Assembly (NCBI RefSeq): GCF_042664895.1
Contig: NZ_JBHTBQ010000031.1
Span: forward strand, 13,479-77,478
Length of the DNA: 64,000 nt
From: Iodobacter arcticus
GTDB taxonomy: Bacteria; Pseudomonadota; Gammaproteobacteria; Burkholderiales; Chitinibacteraceae
Direction: 5' to 3'
The notes under the pieces were generated by a model. It was given only the letters and a program-made list of their open reading frames with translations, was not told where the DNA came from and searched no databases. Shown here in pieces: positions 26,744 through 34,208 of this stretch. Numbering within the stretch: position 1 is the first letter of the stretch; each line of letters begins with the position of its first letter. The translations under genes and the position numbers were made by a program.

Positions 26744-26834
26744 CCCATCCTATCAACTTAAGTGAAATGTTTTTTGTAGGGCGGGTGCAACCCGTGAGCG
26801 ATGCTGAAAAATACGCGGGTTGCACCCGCCCTAC
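26744..26834. repeat. Composite repeat: CCTATCAACTTAAG module plus GTAGGGCGGGTG palindrome
   Basis: CCATCCTATCAACTTAAGTG (from 26745), then GTAGGGCGGGTGCAACCC (26776) paired with GGGTTGCACCCGCCCTAC ending at 26834. The 611 bases from 26397 to 27007 contain this and a CTCTGTGT-type tract at about 26960-26985. No gene is seen; a 62-codon plus-strand frame here is only the repeat. Confidence 0.65.
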
Positions 26835-27007
26835 GATGATTCAATGCTTGTCATTGCGGGCGTGCCATGGCTTATTGCTAAGTTGATAATGCGCTAAGAC
26901 GACGCGCATGGCATTGGCGTATTTACGCCAAAGGTTTTCTCCGTGTTCTACTTTTAAACTTAGTGTTCTCTGTGTCTACAGATCTTAGGTTTTGAGAAAA
27001 CCAGATG

Positions 27008-27985
27008 CTATCTTTTGCGTGTTGCCGATGCCGCTTCACGTTCTTGTGTTTTCTTTGCGTAGGCGTTGACGATTTTTTGCACTAGCGGATGGCGAACCAC
27101 GTCTTCGCTGGTGAAATGGTGCAGGGCGATGCCTTTGATATCGACGAGTACCTCTTGTGCGTCGTTCAAGCCTGATTTTTGATGCTTGGGCAGATCGATT
27201 TGCGTTGGGTCCCCGGTGACAACGGCCTTAGAGCCAAAGCCGATGCGGGTTAGAAACATCATCATTTGTTCTGGCGAGCTGTTTTGTGCTTCGTCCAGAA
27301 TAATAAAGCTGTTGTTTAAGGTTCTGCCACGCATAAAGGCCAGCGGGGCGACTTCGATAATGCCTTTTTCAAACAGCTTGGTGACTTTATCAAAGCCCAT
27401 TAAGTCATACAGTGCATCGTAGAGCGGCCGCAGATAAGGGTCGATTTTCTGTACTAAATCGCCAGGCAAAAAGCCGAGTTTTTCACCTGCTTCTACGGCG
27501 GGGCGAACCAAGACCAAGCGTTTAACCAGATCGCGCTCTAAAGAATCAACTGCACAGGCTACGGCCAGATAAGTTTTGCCTGTGCCTGCTGGGCCAATGC
27601 CAAAAGTAATATCGTGATCTTGAATTGCTTTGATATAGACAGTTTGGCGGGGCGTTCTGCCGCGCAAATCATGGCGCTTGGTGCGCAGCGGCGTGGTGTT
27701 TTCTTCGACATAAGCTGGTGCTGTGTTTTGCGTGTGTTCGATAATCGATAGCTGTAAATCATCCCGCTCTAGCGGCTGTTCGGCCATGGCGTAAAAGTGC
27801 TCCAGCAGGGTAATGCCTTGCTGCAAATTTTTGGCGCTGCCGCTCACACGAAACTGCTCATTGCGCCTGACGATGGTGATATCGAGCGCGGTTTCGATTT
27901 GCTTTAAGTTTTCGTCAAGAGCGCCACAAAGATTGGCAAGGCGACGATTATCAACAGGCGTGAAATGGATGATTTGGCTATTCAA
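27008..27985 (-). CDS. ybeZ: PhoH-like ATPase (YbeZ)
   Basis: Cytoplasmic P-loop ATPase of the PhoH family, thought to act with YbeY on RNA. Residues about 1-100 contain an N-terminal RNA-binding-like region. The Walker A is FGIGPAGTGKTYLA (about 134-147), and Walker B with the following Asn/Gln is NSFIILDEAQNSSPEQMMMF. VVTGDPTQIDLP comes next. It has 325 residues and ends in a basic tail. It belongs to the miaB-phoH-ybeY-corC-lnt cluster, here with a UPF0149 gene and a secreted-protein gene inserted. Confidence 0.94.
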   Translation of the reverse strand: MNSQIIHFTPVDNRRLANLCGALDENLKQIETALDITIVRRNEQFRVSGSAKNLQQGITLLEHFYAMAEQPLERDDLQLSIIEHTQNTAPAYVEENTTPLRTKRHDLRGRTPRQTVYIKAIQDHDITFGIGPAGTGKTYLAVACAVDSLERDLVKRLVLVRPAVEAGEKLGFLPGDLVQKIDPYLRPLYDALYDLMGFDKVTKLFEKGIIEVAPLAFMRGRTLNNSFIILDEAQNSSPEQMMMFLTRIGFGSKAVVTGDPTQIDLPKHQKSGLNDAQEVLVDIKGIALHHFTSEDVVRHPLVQKIVNAYAKKTQEREAASATRKR

Positions 27986-28011
27986 AAGAGACTCTCAAAA
28001 GGACACAAATC

Positions 28012-28112
28012 TACAGAGACCAGTGAGAACACAGAGCACACAGAGAAAAACTTGAAAATCTAAGGGTTTCTCTGTGTGCTCCGCTTTTTTAGCTCTGTGT
28101 CTACAGATTTTA
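28012..28112. repeat. CTCTGTGTGCTC inverted repeat
   Basis: AGCACACAGAGAAA pairs with TTTCTCTGTGTGCT across a 16-base loop (28037-28080). Outside it, AAATCTACAGAGA is partly complementary to CTCTGTGTCTACAGATTT. Related sequence occurs at about 26960-26985. It lies between phoH and the UPF0149 gene. Confidence 0.6.
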
Positions 28113-28140
28113 GGTTTTTATCTTGGAATCAGAACAAGGT

Positions 28141-28758
28141 TTAGTGCATATGCTTTGGCACTTCGCGGCGTTCTAGCCAGAAGGTGCGGATTTCCGGGAT
28201 GATATCGACCAAGGACGCGGCGACTTCGTGCTCGAATTCGGCCATATCTTGTCCGTCGCTTTCCAGATTGGCACGGCCTTCGTCGTCGGCGCAAACCAGA
28301 ATCGGGTAGACAAGCTGGGCGTATTCTTCGTCGTCCATCATTTCTTGCCAAGCATCTGGGTTCATCGATGTACCCAGCGTAAAGCCATAGCACCATTGCT
28401 GCGAGATATCTTGGCCGCTCTCTTCGTCCACATACACAATCGGGCTAAATGCGTTTTCAGCGTCAGCCAGCTCGTCCATCAGCTGGTTATATAGACGCAG
28501 AATCAGGCCTTCTATTTTCTCTTGCTCGGCTACAGAAGCAAATTTCGGGCGTTCGCCATTTTCGCCCCAAACTTGAGCAAACCATTTATCTGCAGCGATT
28601 TCTTCTGGGCCAATCAGTTGCGCAGTTAAAAAACCATGCAGCATAGATAAATCCATTGCTTGTTCCGGGGCCGCATCAGATTCTAAAAAATCGGCCAATA
28701 GGTCGAGGTCGTCGTCGCTTAGTACGGCAAAAAGTTCAGCATCTTTTGGCGATAGCAT
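28141..28758 (-). CDS. UPF0149 (YgfB/YecA) family protein
   Basis: Acidic cytoplasmic protein of 205 residues belonging to UPF0149. The core includes LSDDDLDLLADFLESDAAPE and DLSMLHGFLTAQLIGPEEI, then QWCYGFTLGTSM. Relatives such as YgfB and YecA have no agreed enzymatic role; some YecA proteins carry a C-terminal zinc motif, absent here. ATG 28758 is preceded by GGAAA. It lies between miaB and phoH but is separated from both by repeats, so it may have its own transcript. Confidence 0.85.
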   Translation of the reverse strand: MLSPKDAELFAVLSDDDLDLLADFLESDAAPEQAMDLSMLHGFLTAQLIGPEEIAADKWFAQVWGENGERPKFASVAEQEKIEGLILRLYNQLMDELADAENAFSPIVYVDEESGQDISQQWCYGFTLGTSMNPDAWQEMMDDEEYAQLVYPILVCADDEGRANLESDGQDMAEFEHEVAASLVDIIPEIRTFWLERREVPKHMH

Positions 28759-28867
28759 GGTGTTTTCCTTGGGTAATGCGTATTAGGGTAAGGCTTGTAG
28801 GACTACATCCTAATACTTTTGGCGGGCGCGTTGATGACACGCGGTAATTAATATCTGAAAAGTCATT

Positions 28868-29094
28868 GTAGGGCGGGTGAAGCCCAACCCTATCAAATTA
28901 AAGTCAAAAGTGGTCAAAGTCTGGTTTTGTATAGGGTGTGTAAGTGGTTTGTCTTGCGCACCGTTTTGCATAATTACAAGTATTAAATCATCGTAGGGCG
29001 GGTGAAACCCGCGTATTTTTCAGCATGGCTCGTGGGTTTTACTCGCCCTACGAAATACATTTCATCTAAGTTGATAGGATTGGGGTGAAACCCG
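28868..29094. repeat. Cluster of GTAGGGCGGGTG repeats
   Basis: A partial unit starts at 28868. A full unit runs from about 28993 (GTAGGGCGGGTGAAACCC) through ATTTTTCAGCATGGCTCG to TCGCCCTACG (29052). Then CTAAGTTGATAGGATTGGGG, the inverse of the CCTATCAACTTAAG module, follows. It fills the 372 bases between miaB and the UPF0149 gene; no gene is seen. Confidence 0.65.
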
Positions 29095-29130
29095 CCGTAT
29101 GTTTAAATAAGAAAAAATGGCGGGCAGGGC

Positions 29131-30474
29131 TTACTTCACAACAATCTCGCCCTTCAGACTATGCGGAAAGGTTTCAGTAATCAGCACTTCTACAAACTGA
29201 TTGATCAGGCGTGGATTGCCGGCGAAGTTGACGATGCGGTTGTTATCCGTGCGGCCTGCTAGCTCTTGCAGCTCAGGATTTTTACGCGCCATGCCTTCTA
29301 CCAGCACGCGTTGTACGCTGCCGATCATGTTTTTGTTTACGTTTAGCGCCAGCTCGTCGATACGCGTTTGCAGGCGTCTGAGGCGAGTGAGTTTTAGCTC
29401 TTCAGGCACATCGTCCGGTAAATCGGCAGCAGGCGTGCCGGGGCGACGGCTGTAAACAAAGCTGAACGAGGCATCAAAGCCCACATCGTTAATCAGCTTC
29501 ATGGTGCGTTCAAAATCGTCTTCGGTTTCGCCAGGAAAACCCACAATAAAGTCAGAGCTAAGGCAAATATCGGGGCGGGCATCTTTAAGTTTGCGCACCA
29601 GCGATTTGAATTCCAGCGTGGTGTAACCGCGTTTCATATTCACCAGTACGCGGTCCGATCCAGCTTGCACCGGCAAATGTAGGTGTGAGACGAGTTTGGG
29701 CAGGGTGCGATAGCAATCCACAATTCGCTGCGTCATTTCACGCGGATGGCTAGTGGTATAGCGCATGCGCTCGATGCCGGGAATCTCGTGCACGTATTCG
29801 AGTAAGGTAGCAAAGTCGGCAATTTCGCCGTCTTCCCCTTCTTCAACAGCCCCGCGATAGGCGTTGACGTTTTGCCCCAGCAGGGTGATTTCTTTAACAC
29901 CTTGCGCGGCAAGGCCAGCTACTTCGGCCAGCACTTCTTCAAACGGGCGGCTAAATTCGGTGCCGCGTGTATAAGGCACCACGCAGAACGAGCAATACTT
30001 GCTGCAACCTTCCATGATCGATACAAAAGCCGTGGCACCTTCGACGCGCGCTGGGGGCATATTGTCGAATTTTTCGATCTCAGGGAAAGAAATATCCACC
30101 TGAGAAATACCGCTGCTGCGGCGCTGAGCGATTAGCTCAGGCAGGCGGTGCAGAGTTTGCGGGCCAAATACCATATCTACATAGGGCGCACGTTTTACAA
30201 TGGCCGCGCCTTCTTGCGAGGCCACACAGCCACCTACACCAATCAATAGATTAGGATTTTTAAGCTTGAGCTCTCGCACACGGCCAAGATCTGAGAAGAC
30301 TTTTTCCTGCGCTTTTTCGCGCACGCTACAGGTGTTAAACAAAATCACATCGGCTTCTTCGACATTGTCGGTCTGAGTTAAGCCTTCGGATGCGTGCAGT
30401 ACGTCAGCCATTTTGTCCGAATCGTATTCGTTCATCTGGCAACCGAAGGTCTTAATAAATACTTTCTTACTCAT
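29131..30474 (-). CDS. miaB: tRNA-2-methylthio-N6-dimethylallyladenosine synthase
   Basis: Radical-SAM methylthiotransferase that converts i6A37 to ms2i6A37 in tRNAs reading UNN codons. The N-terminal domain supplies three cysteines for the auxiliary cluster (KTFGCQMNEYDS, FNTCSVREKA, GVGGCVASQEG). The radical-SAM motif is EGCSKYCSFCVVPYTRG (about 150-166). A TRAM RNA-binding domain occupies about 375-440. At 447 residues it has normal length. It is upstream of phoH-ybeY-corC-lnt on the same strand. Confidence 0.96.
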   Translation of the reverse strand: MSKKVFIKTFGCQMNEYDSDKMADVLHASEGLTQTDNVEEADVILFNTCSVREKAQEKVFSDLGRVRELKLKNPNLLIGVGGCVASQEGAAIVKRAPYVDMVFGPQTLHRLPELIAQRRSSGISQVDISFPEIEKFDNMPPARVEGATAFVSIMEGCSKYCSFCVVPYTRGTEFSRPFEEVLAEVAGLAAQGVKEITLLGQNVNAYRGAVEEGEDGEIADFATLLEYVHEIPGIERMRYTTSHPREMTQRIVDCYRTLPKLVSHLHLPVQAGSDRVLVNMKRGYTTLEFKSLVRKLKDARPDICLSSDFIVGFPGETEDDFERTMKLINDVGFDASFSFVYSRRPGTPAADLPDDVPEELKLTRLRRLQTRIDELALNVNKNMIGSVQRVLVEGMARKNPELQELAGRTDNNRIVNFAGNPRLINQFVEVLITETFPHSLKGEIVVK

Positions 30475-30551
30475 TATTGCGTGCTCTGCGTGTTAAGTTT
30501 TACATCAAGTTCACTGATACGAATCGTATTCTTTAGTGCTTTTTTGATTTT

Positions 30552-30692
30552 GTAGGTTGGGTTAGCTGGTTTATCCGCCGATTAGGGGGGGTATATCGCG
30601 TAACCCAACATTTAGGAGCAAAAGAATGTTGGGTTACGCGATATATCGCTGAACGAGGTAAACCTCGCACGCAGACCGCTAACCCAACCTAC
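30552..30692. repeat. GTAGGTTGGGTTAGC palindromic element, copy 1
   Basis: 141 bp with ends GTAGGTTGGGTTAGC and GCTAACCCAACCTAC, perfect inverted repeats. The interior has AATGTTGGGTTACGCGATAT and CGCTGAACGAGGTAAACCTC, both identical in copy 2 (40208-40350). A degraded GTAGGGCGGGTG unit follows to 30770. Together they fill the gap between miaB and the next gene. Confidence 0.75.
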
Positions 30693-30782
30693 AAATTCCC
30701 TGTAAATTGATAGAACTGGGGCGAAACCCATGCACTTCTCCGTATTGCTCGCGGGTTTCACCCGCCCTACGAGTCATGCCAG

Positions 30783-31109
30783 TTATTCTGTAATGATCGC
30801 TTTCGGACGCGCTTTTAAAGTGGCTACTTCATCATTGCTTAGCAGCCAAATTCGCCAGATATTGCCGGAAGTGGCTTCGAACTGATACCAGATCGATGCT
30901 TTTTGTGGGGTTTGATTTTGCATAATCAAGGCATTATTGATGCCGTAGATTCTAAGTCCCGGTGCGGTGCGGTAGAGCTTGCCATCAATTTTGACTTCAG
31001 GCAGTGCAGCGGCTTCTAGATCTCCCAACAGGCCTTGGTTGGGTAGGCTACGAGCGGCATAACTATGGCTGCTGATTGCAAGCGCTAGCCAAAACAAGAA
31101 CTTAGGCAT
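30783..31109 (-). CDS. Small secreted hypothetical protein
   Basis: A 108-residue protein starting MPKFLFWLALAISSHSYAA, a clear signal peptide, with the mature part from about residue 20. Mature features include the short strand-rich segment VKIDGKLYRTAPGLRIYGINN and an end rich in aliphatic residues. No family recognised and no cysteines in the mature part. The frame is open 12 codons upstream, but ATG 31109 with GAGAA before it fits the signal peptide better. It stands alone between two repeat elements. Confidence 0.6.
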   Translation of the reverse strand: MPKFLFWLALAISSHSYAARSLPNQGLLGDLEAAALPEVKIDGKLYRTAPGLRIYGINNALIMQNQTPQKASIWYQFEATSGNIWRIWLLSNDEVATLKARPKAIITE

Positions 31110-31304
31110 GGGGATTCTCGCCAGTAAAAGCTGCAATGCTAACAAGCTAGCGGGCGTATTGAAAGCGCAGACTGATTTACGTGGGTGTGAAAACTGGATT
31201 TTTGTGCTGATTAAGGGTTTTTTGATAGTAATGACAAGAGATGTTACGCGGCAAAACCCAAATCTTGAAATATCAAATTCATTAAAAACATGGTGTTTCT
31301 ACTG

Positions 31305-31478
31305 TAATGCCGTTCACTTAAGGTATTGGTTTTGCTTCCCCCTTAGAAAAAGGGGGATTGAGGGGGATTTGCCTTGAGTTTTTTGCTTATTTTAAGCCCA
31401 ACATCAACTGCAAATCCCCCCTAGCCCCCCTTTACAAAGGGGGGAACTCAAACAAAACCGCTTAAGTGAACGGCATTA
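31305..31478. mobile_element. Miniature IS4-type element (MITE) with target duplication
   Basis: A 174-bp element bounded by perfect 18-bp terminal inverted repeats (TAATGCCGTTCACTTAAG and its complement). It is flanked on both sides by the 12-bp direct repeat GTGTTTCTACTG (31293-31304 and 31479-31490). It carries no gene. The end sequence strongly resembles that of IS4 as I remember it, and a duplication of 11-13 bp is also IS4-like. The interior is the CTTCCCCC...GGGGGGAAC repeat seen at 23709-23830. Confidence 0.85.
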
Positions 31479-31504
31479 GTGTTTCTACTGGGTGTTGGTG
31501 GTGA

Positions 31505-32650
31505 TCACTTAGGTAAACTTTGCGCCAGCTTAATGATGGCTGCGATGTTTCTGGCACAGAGCCTTACATTTTCTGCGGCATCAGCCAGTGCTTCTTCAAT
31601 CGATACTGCGCGGTTAAGCACGCTGAATACGGCCTCAATGCCCTGCTGATGCACCACGCCTACATCGGGGCTGAGGCAGCCTGCAATTCCGATAACGGGG
31701 ATATTAAATACCTTGGCCATTTGTGCCACGCCCATCGGCGTTTTGCCGTGGATAGTTTGGCTATCCATGCGGCCCTCGCCAGTAATCACTAAATCGGCGC
31801 CTTGCAACAGAGCGGCAAATTGCACGGATTCCAGTACGATTTCTACGCCGGGGCGCAGGCTGGCATTTAAAAAAGCCAGAGCCGCCGCGCCCATTCCACC
31901 TGCCGCACCAGCGCCCTTGGCGTGTGCCACTTCAATGCCTAAGTCCTGATTGATTTGCTTGGCGTAATGGGCAAGACCAGCATCGAGCAGGGCGACCATT
32001 TCAGGCGTGGCGCCTTTTTGCGGGCCAAAGATGGCGGCTGCACCTTGCTCGCCAATGAGCGGGTTATCTACATCGCAAGCCACTTCAAATTTGCAATCCT
32101 CAATGCGTTTATCAATGGCGCTAAGGTCAATGTGTGCGAGTTGGGTCAGATCTGCGCCGCCAAAAGCCAGCGGTTTACCTGCCGTGTTTAAAAATCGCCC
32201 GCCTAAAGCCTGGATCATGCCCACGCCGCCATCGACCGTCGCGCTGCCACCTATGCCCAGAATAATATGCCTTGCTCCATGGTCTAGCGCCGCCAGAATT
32301 AGTTCGCCGGTGCCGTAGCTGGTGGTGAGCAAGGGGTTGCGTAATGCGGGTGGCACGAGGCTTAAGCCGCTGGCCGCCGCCATTTCGATAATCGCCGTAT
32401 GGCCGTCGCCAGATAGGCCAAAGAATGCCGGCACGCATTCACCCAGCGGGCCGGTGACGGTGTGCAGAATAATCCGCCCACCCGTGGCAGCGACCATCGC
32501 TTCCACCGTGCCTTCGCCGCCATCAGCCACCGGCACTTTTATATATTGCGCATCGGGCAGTACTTCTTTGAAACCCGCTTCAATTTGCGTGGCTACTTCA
32601 AGCGCGGAGAGGCTTTCTTTGTAGGAGTCGGGGGCAATTACGATTTTCAT
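31505..32650 (-). CDS. garK: Glycerate 2-kinase (GarK/GlxK type)
   Basis: Phosphorylates D-glycerate to 2-phosphoglycerate, feeding glycerate into glycolysis. The type I glycerate kinase fold is clear: MKIVIAPDSYKESLSALEVA at the start, VADGGEGTVEAM (about 42-53), ILGIGGSATVDGGVGM, and ITGEGRMDSQTIHGKTPMGVA. It has 381 residues. It lies 12 bases after the permease gene, which itself lies downstream of a CdaR-type regulator, so the three form a glycerate-use cluster. Confidence 0.94.
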   Translation of the reverse strand: MKIVIAPDSYKESLSALEVATQIEAGFKEVLPDAQYIKVPVADGGEGTVEAMVAATGGRIILHTVTGPLGECVPAFFGLSGDGHTAIIEMAAASGLSLVPPALRNPLLTTSYGTGELILAALDHGARHIILGIGGSATVDGGVGMIQALGGRFLNTAGKPLAFGGADLTQLAHIDLSAIDKRIEDCKFEVACDVDNPLIGEQGAAAIFGPQKGATPEMVALLDAGLAHYAKQINQDLGIEVAHAKGAGAAGGMGAAALAFLNASLRPGVEIVLESVQFAALLQGADLVITGEGRMDSQTIHGKTPMGVAQMAKVFNIPVIGIAGCLSPDVGVVHQQGIEAVFSVLNRAVSIEEALADAAENVRLCARNIAAIIKLAQSLPK

Positions 32651-32662
32651 GATCAGTAAACC

Positions 32663-33919
32663 TTAAAATTTAAACACACCAAAAATCAGCGTAGAGACAA
32701 TCGTAATCGACAAACCAACCGCTGTTTCGTAAGGAATGACTTTCAGCCGCTCGGTGATGCTCATATTGACCGCACCGCCCGTGGCGTGGAAGAAACTACC
32801 GTGTGGCATATGATCAAACACGGTAGAGCCTGCATGGATCATGGCGGCGCCGGCAAGGGCAGGTACGGCTAGCTCGAGCAGGGTGCTGTTGAATACTTGC
32901 GACGCAACCACAGTGCCTGCGGTGGTGGAGGCGGTGGCCAGCGACATCAGCGCACCAGATATCGGGGCCAGCATATAGGCAGGCAGGCCCGAGCTTTGCA
33001 GCGCCTCGATCAGCACCGTTTTAAGGCTGGACGCGCCGATAATCCCTGCCAAAGTACCGGTGCCCAGCAGCATAATCGCAACCGGAGCCATGCGGCCCAA
33101 GCCCGCTACGGCAAATTGATTGCTGTCTTTAAAGCGACCCATCGCCAGCGCACCGAGTAAGCCGCCGAGGGGTAGGGCGAGCAGAGGGTCGATCACTATG
33201 CCAAAGATAGGTCGAAGCGAGAGCAAAATAATCGCCACTAGTGGAGCAACAATGGCTGTGGCAAACGAAGGCAAGGTCTTGCGATCAAAAGCGACCACTT
33301 CGGCAGCCTCTACTTTGCTGCCTTTATTGACCAGCTTTTTAGCAATGAAATAGGCGACCACAAGGCCAACCAAGCCTGGCACTATCCCCGCTGCCATCAC
33401 CGAGGTCAGCGGCACATGAAAAGCATCGGCCGCCGCAATCGCATTTGGGTTGGGCGACATCACATTGCCTGCTTTGCCGCCGCCTATCATCGCCAGTAAA
33501 ATCGCCATTTTGGATAGATCGGCCTGCCGCGCAATCGCGAGGGCAATTGGGGCCACGGTAATCACCGCCACATCAATAAACACGCCAACGGCAGTTAAAA
33601 TCATGGTGGCGATCGCTAAGGCCAAGAGCGCGCGGGTTTCGCCTACTTTTTTGACGATGGTATCGGCAATACTGGCCGCAGCGCCCGATTCGATCAGCAC
33701 CCCCGCCAATACCCCTGCAGCCAGAATCCGCATGACGGCAGGGATAATTCCTTTTGCGCCGCCCATCATTAAATTGACGGTGCTGGATAAATCCACTCCC
33801 CCAACAATCCCGCCAACCAAAGCGCCGACAATCATGCCGTAGGCGGGGGGCACTTTTCGTAAAATCAGAAAAATGGCAACAACGAGCGCACTGAGCGCGC
33901 CTAAAGTGCTGACTTCCAT
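32663..33919 (-). CDS. GntP family permease (probable glycerate transporter)
   Basis: Inner-membrane proton symporter of the gluconate:H+ (GntP) family, with about 11-12 helices in 418 residues. It shows GNVMSPNPNAIAAADAFHV and the late helices rich in small residues, ATASTTAGTVVASQVF. Family members carry gluconate, glycerate or related sugar acids. Its place between a glycerate kinase and a CdaR-type regulator makes glycerate the likely substrate, which is an inference. The ATG is preceded by AGGAG. No gene for the upstream enzyme (hydroxypyruvate or tartronate semialdehyde reductase) is present nearby. Confidence 0.88.
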   Translation of the reverse strand: MEVSTLGALSALVVAIFLILRKVPPAYGMIVGALVGGIVGGVDLSSTVNLMMGGAKGIIPAVMRILAAGVLAGVLIESGAAASIADTIVKKVGETRALLALAIATMILTAVGVFIDVAVITVAPIALAIARQADLSKMAILLAMIGGGKAGNVMSPNPNAIAAADAFHVPLTSVMAAGIVPGLVGLVVAYFIAKKLVNKGSKVEAAEVVAFDRKTLPSFATAIVAPLVAIILLSLRPIFGIVIDPLLALPLGGLLGALAMGRFKDSNQFAVAGLGRMAPVAIMLLGTGTLAGIIGASSLKTVLIEALQSSGLPAYMLAPISGALMSLATASTTAGTVVASQVFNSTLLELAVPALAGAAMIHAGSTVFDHMPHGSFFHATGGAVNMSITERLKVIPYETAVGLSITIVSTLIFGVFKF

Positions 33920-34070
33920 CGCTTGAAACTCCTGTTCAGGCTGGGTATTGCGGATAGTGGATGTTGAACAGGATAAACGCTTGTCTATGTCATATCTTCG
34001 TGCGGATGCCTATAAATTAACGAGGTAATTGCGTTGTTTTAAGTGCTTTATCACAACGAATGGTTTTGTC

Positions 34071-34187
34071 CGAAATAACTTCCCTGTTTTCGTCATTCCC
34101 GCGAAGGCGGGAATCCAGTAGCACTGGGCTGGATCCCCGATAAAATCACTCGGGGATGACGGCTTTCAAACTCGGGAAGTCATTTCG
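34071..34187. repeat. GTCATTCCCGCGAAGGCGGG repeat element
   Basis: 117 bp with imperfect inverted ends CGAAATAACTTCCC and GGGAAGTCATTTCG. Inside are two hairpins: ATTCCCGC/GCGGGAAT and ATCCCCGA/TCGGGGAT. This kind of sequence is dispersed in many proteobacteria. A decayed relative is at 46097-46170. It lies between the cdaR gene and the permease gene. Confidence 0.7.
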
Positions 34188-34208
34188 AGCCGTAGTAAAA
34201 TGCCGGCT

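Noticed and set aside
26698..26886. Plus-strand 62-codon frame downstream of phoH
   Set aside because: It is the translation of the CCTATCAACTTAAG/GTAGGGCGGGTG repeat, as are similar frames at 21858-22147 and 28449-28847.
28118..28396. Minus-strand 92-codon arginine-rich frame inside the UPF0149 gene
   Set aside because: Out-of-frame shadow of a gene with clear family similarity.
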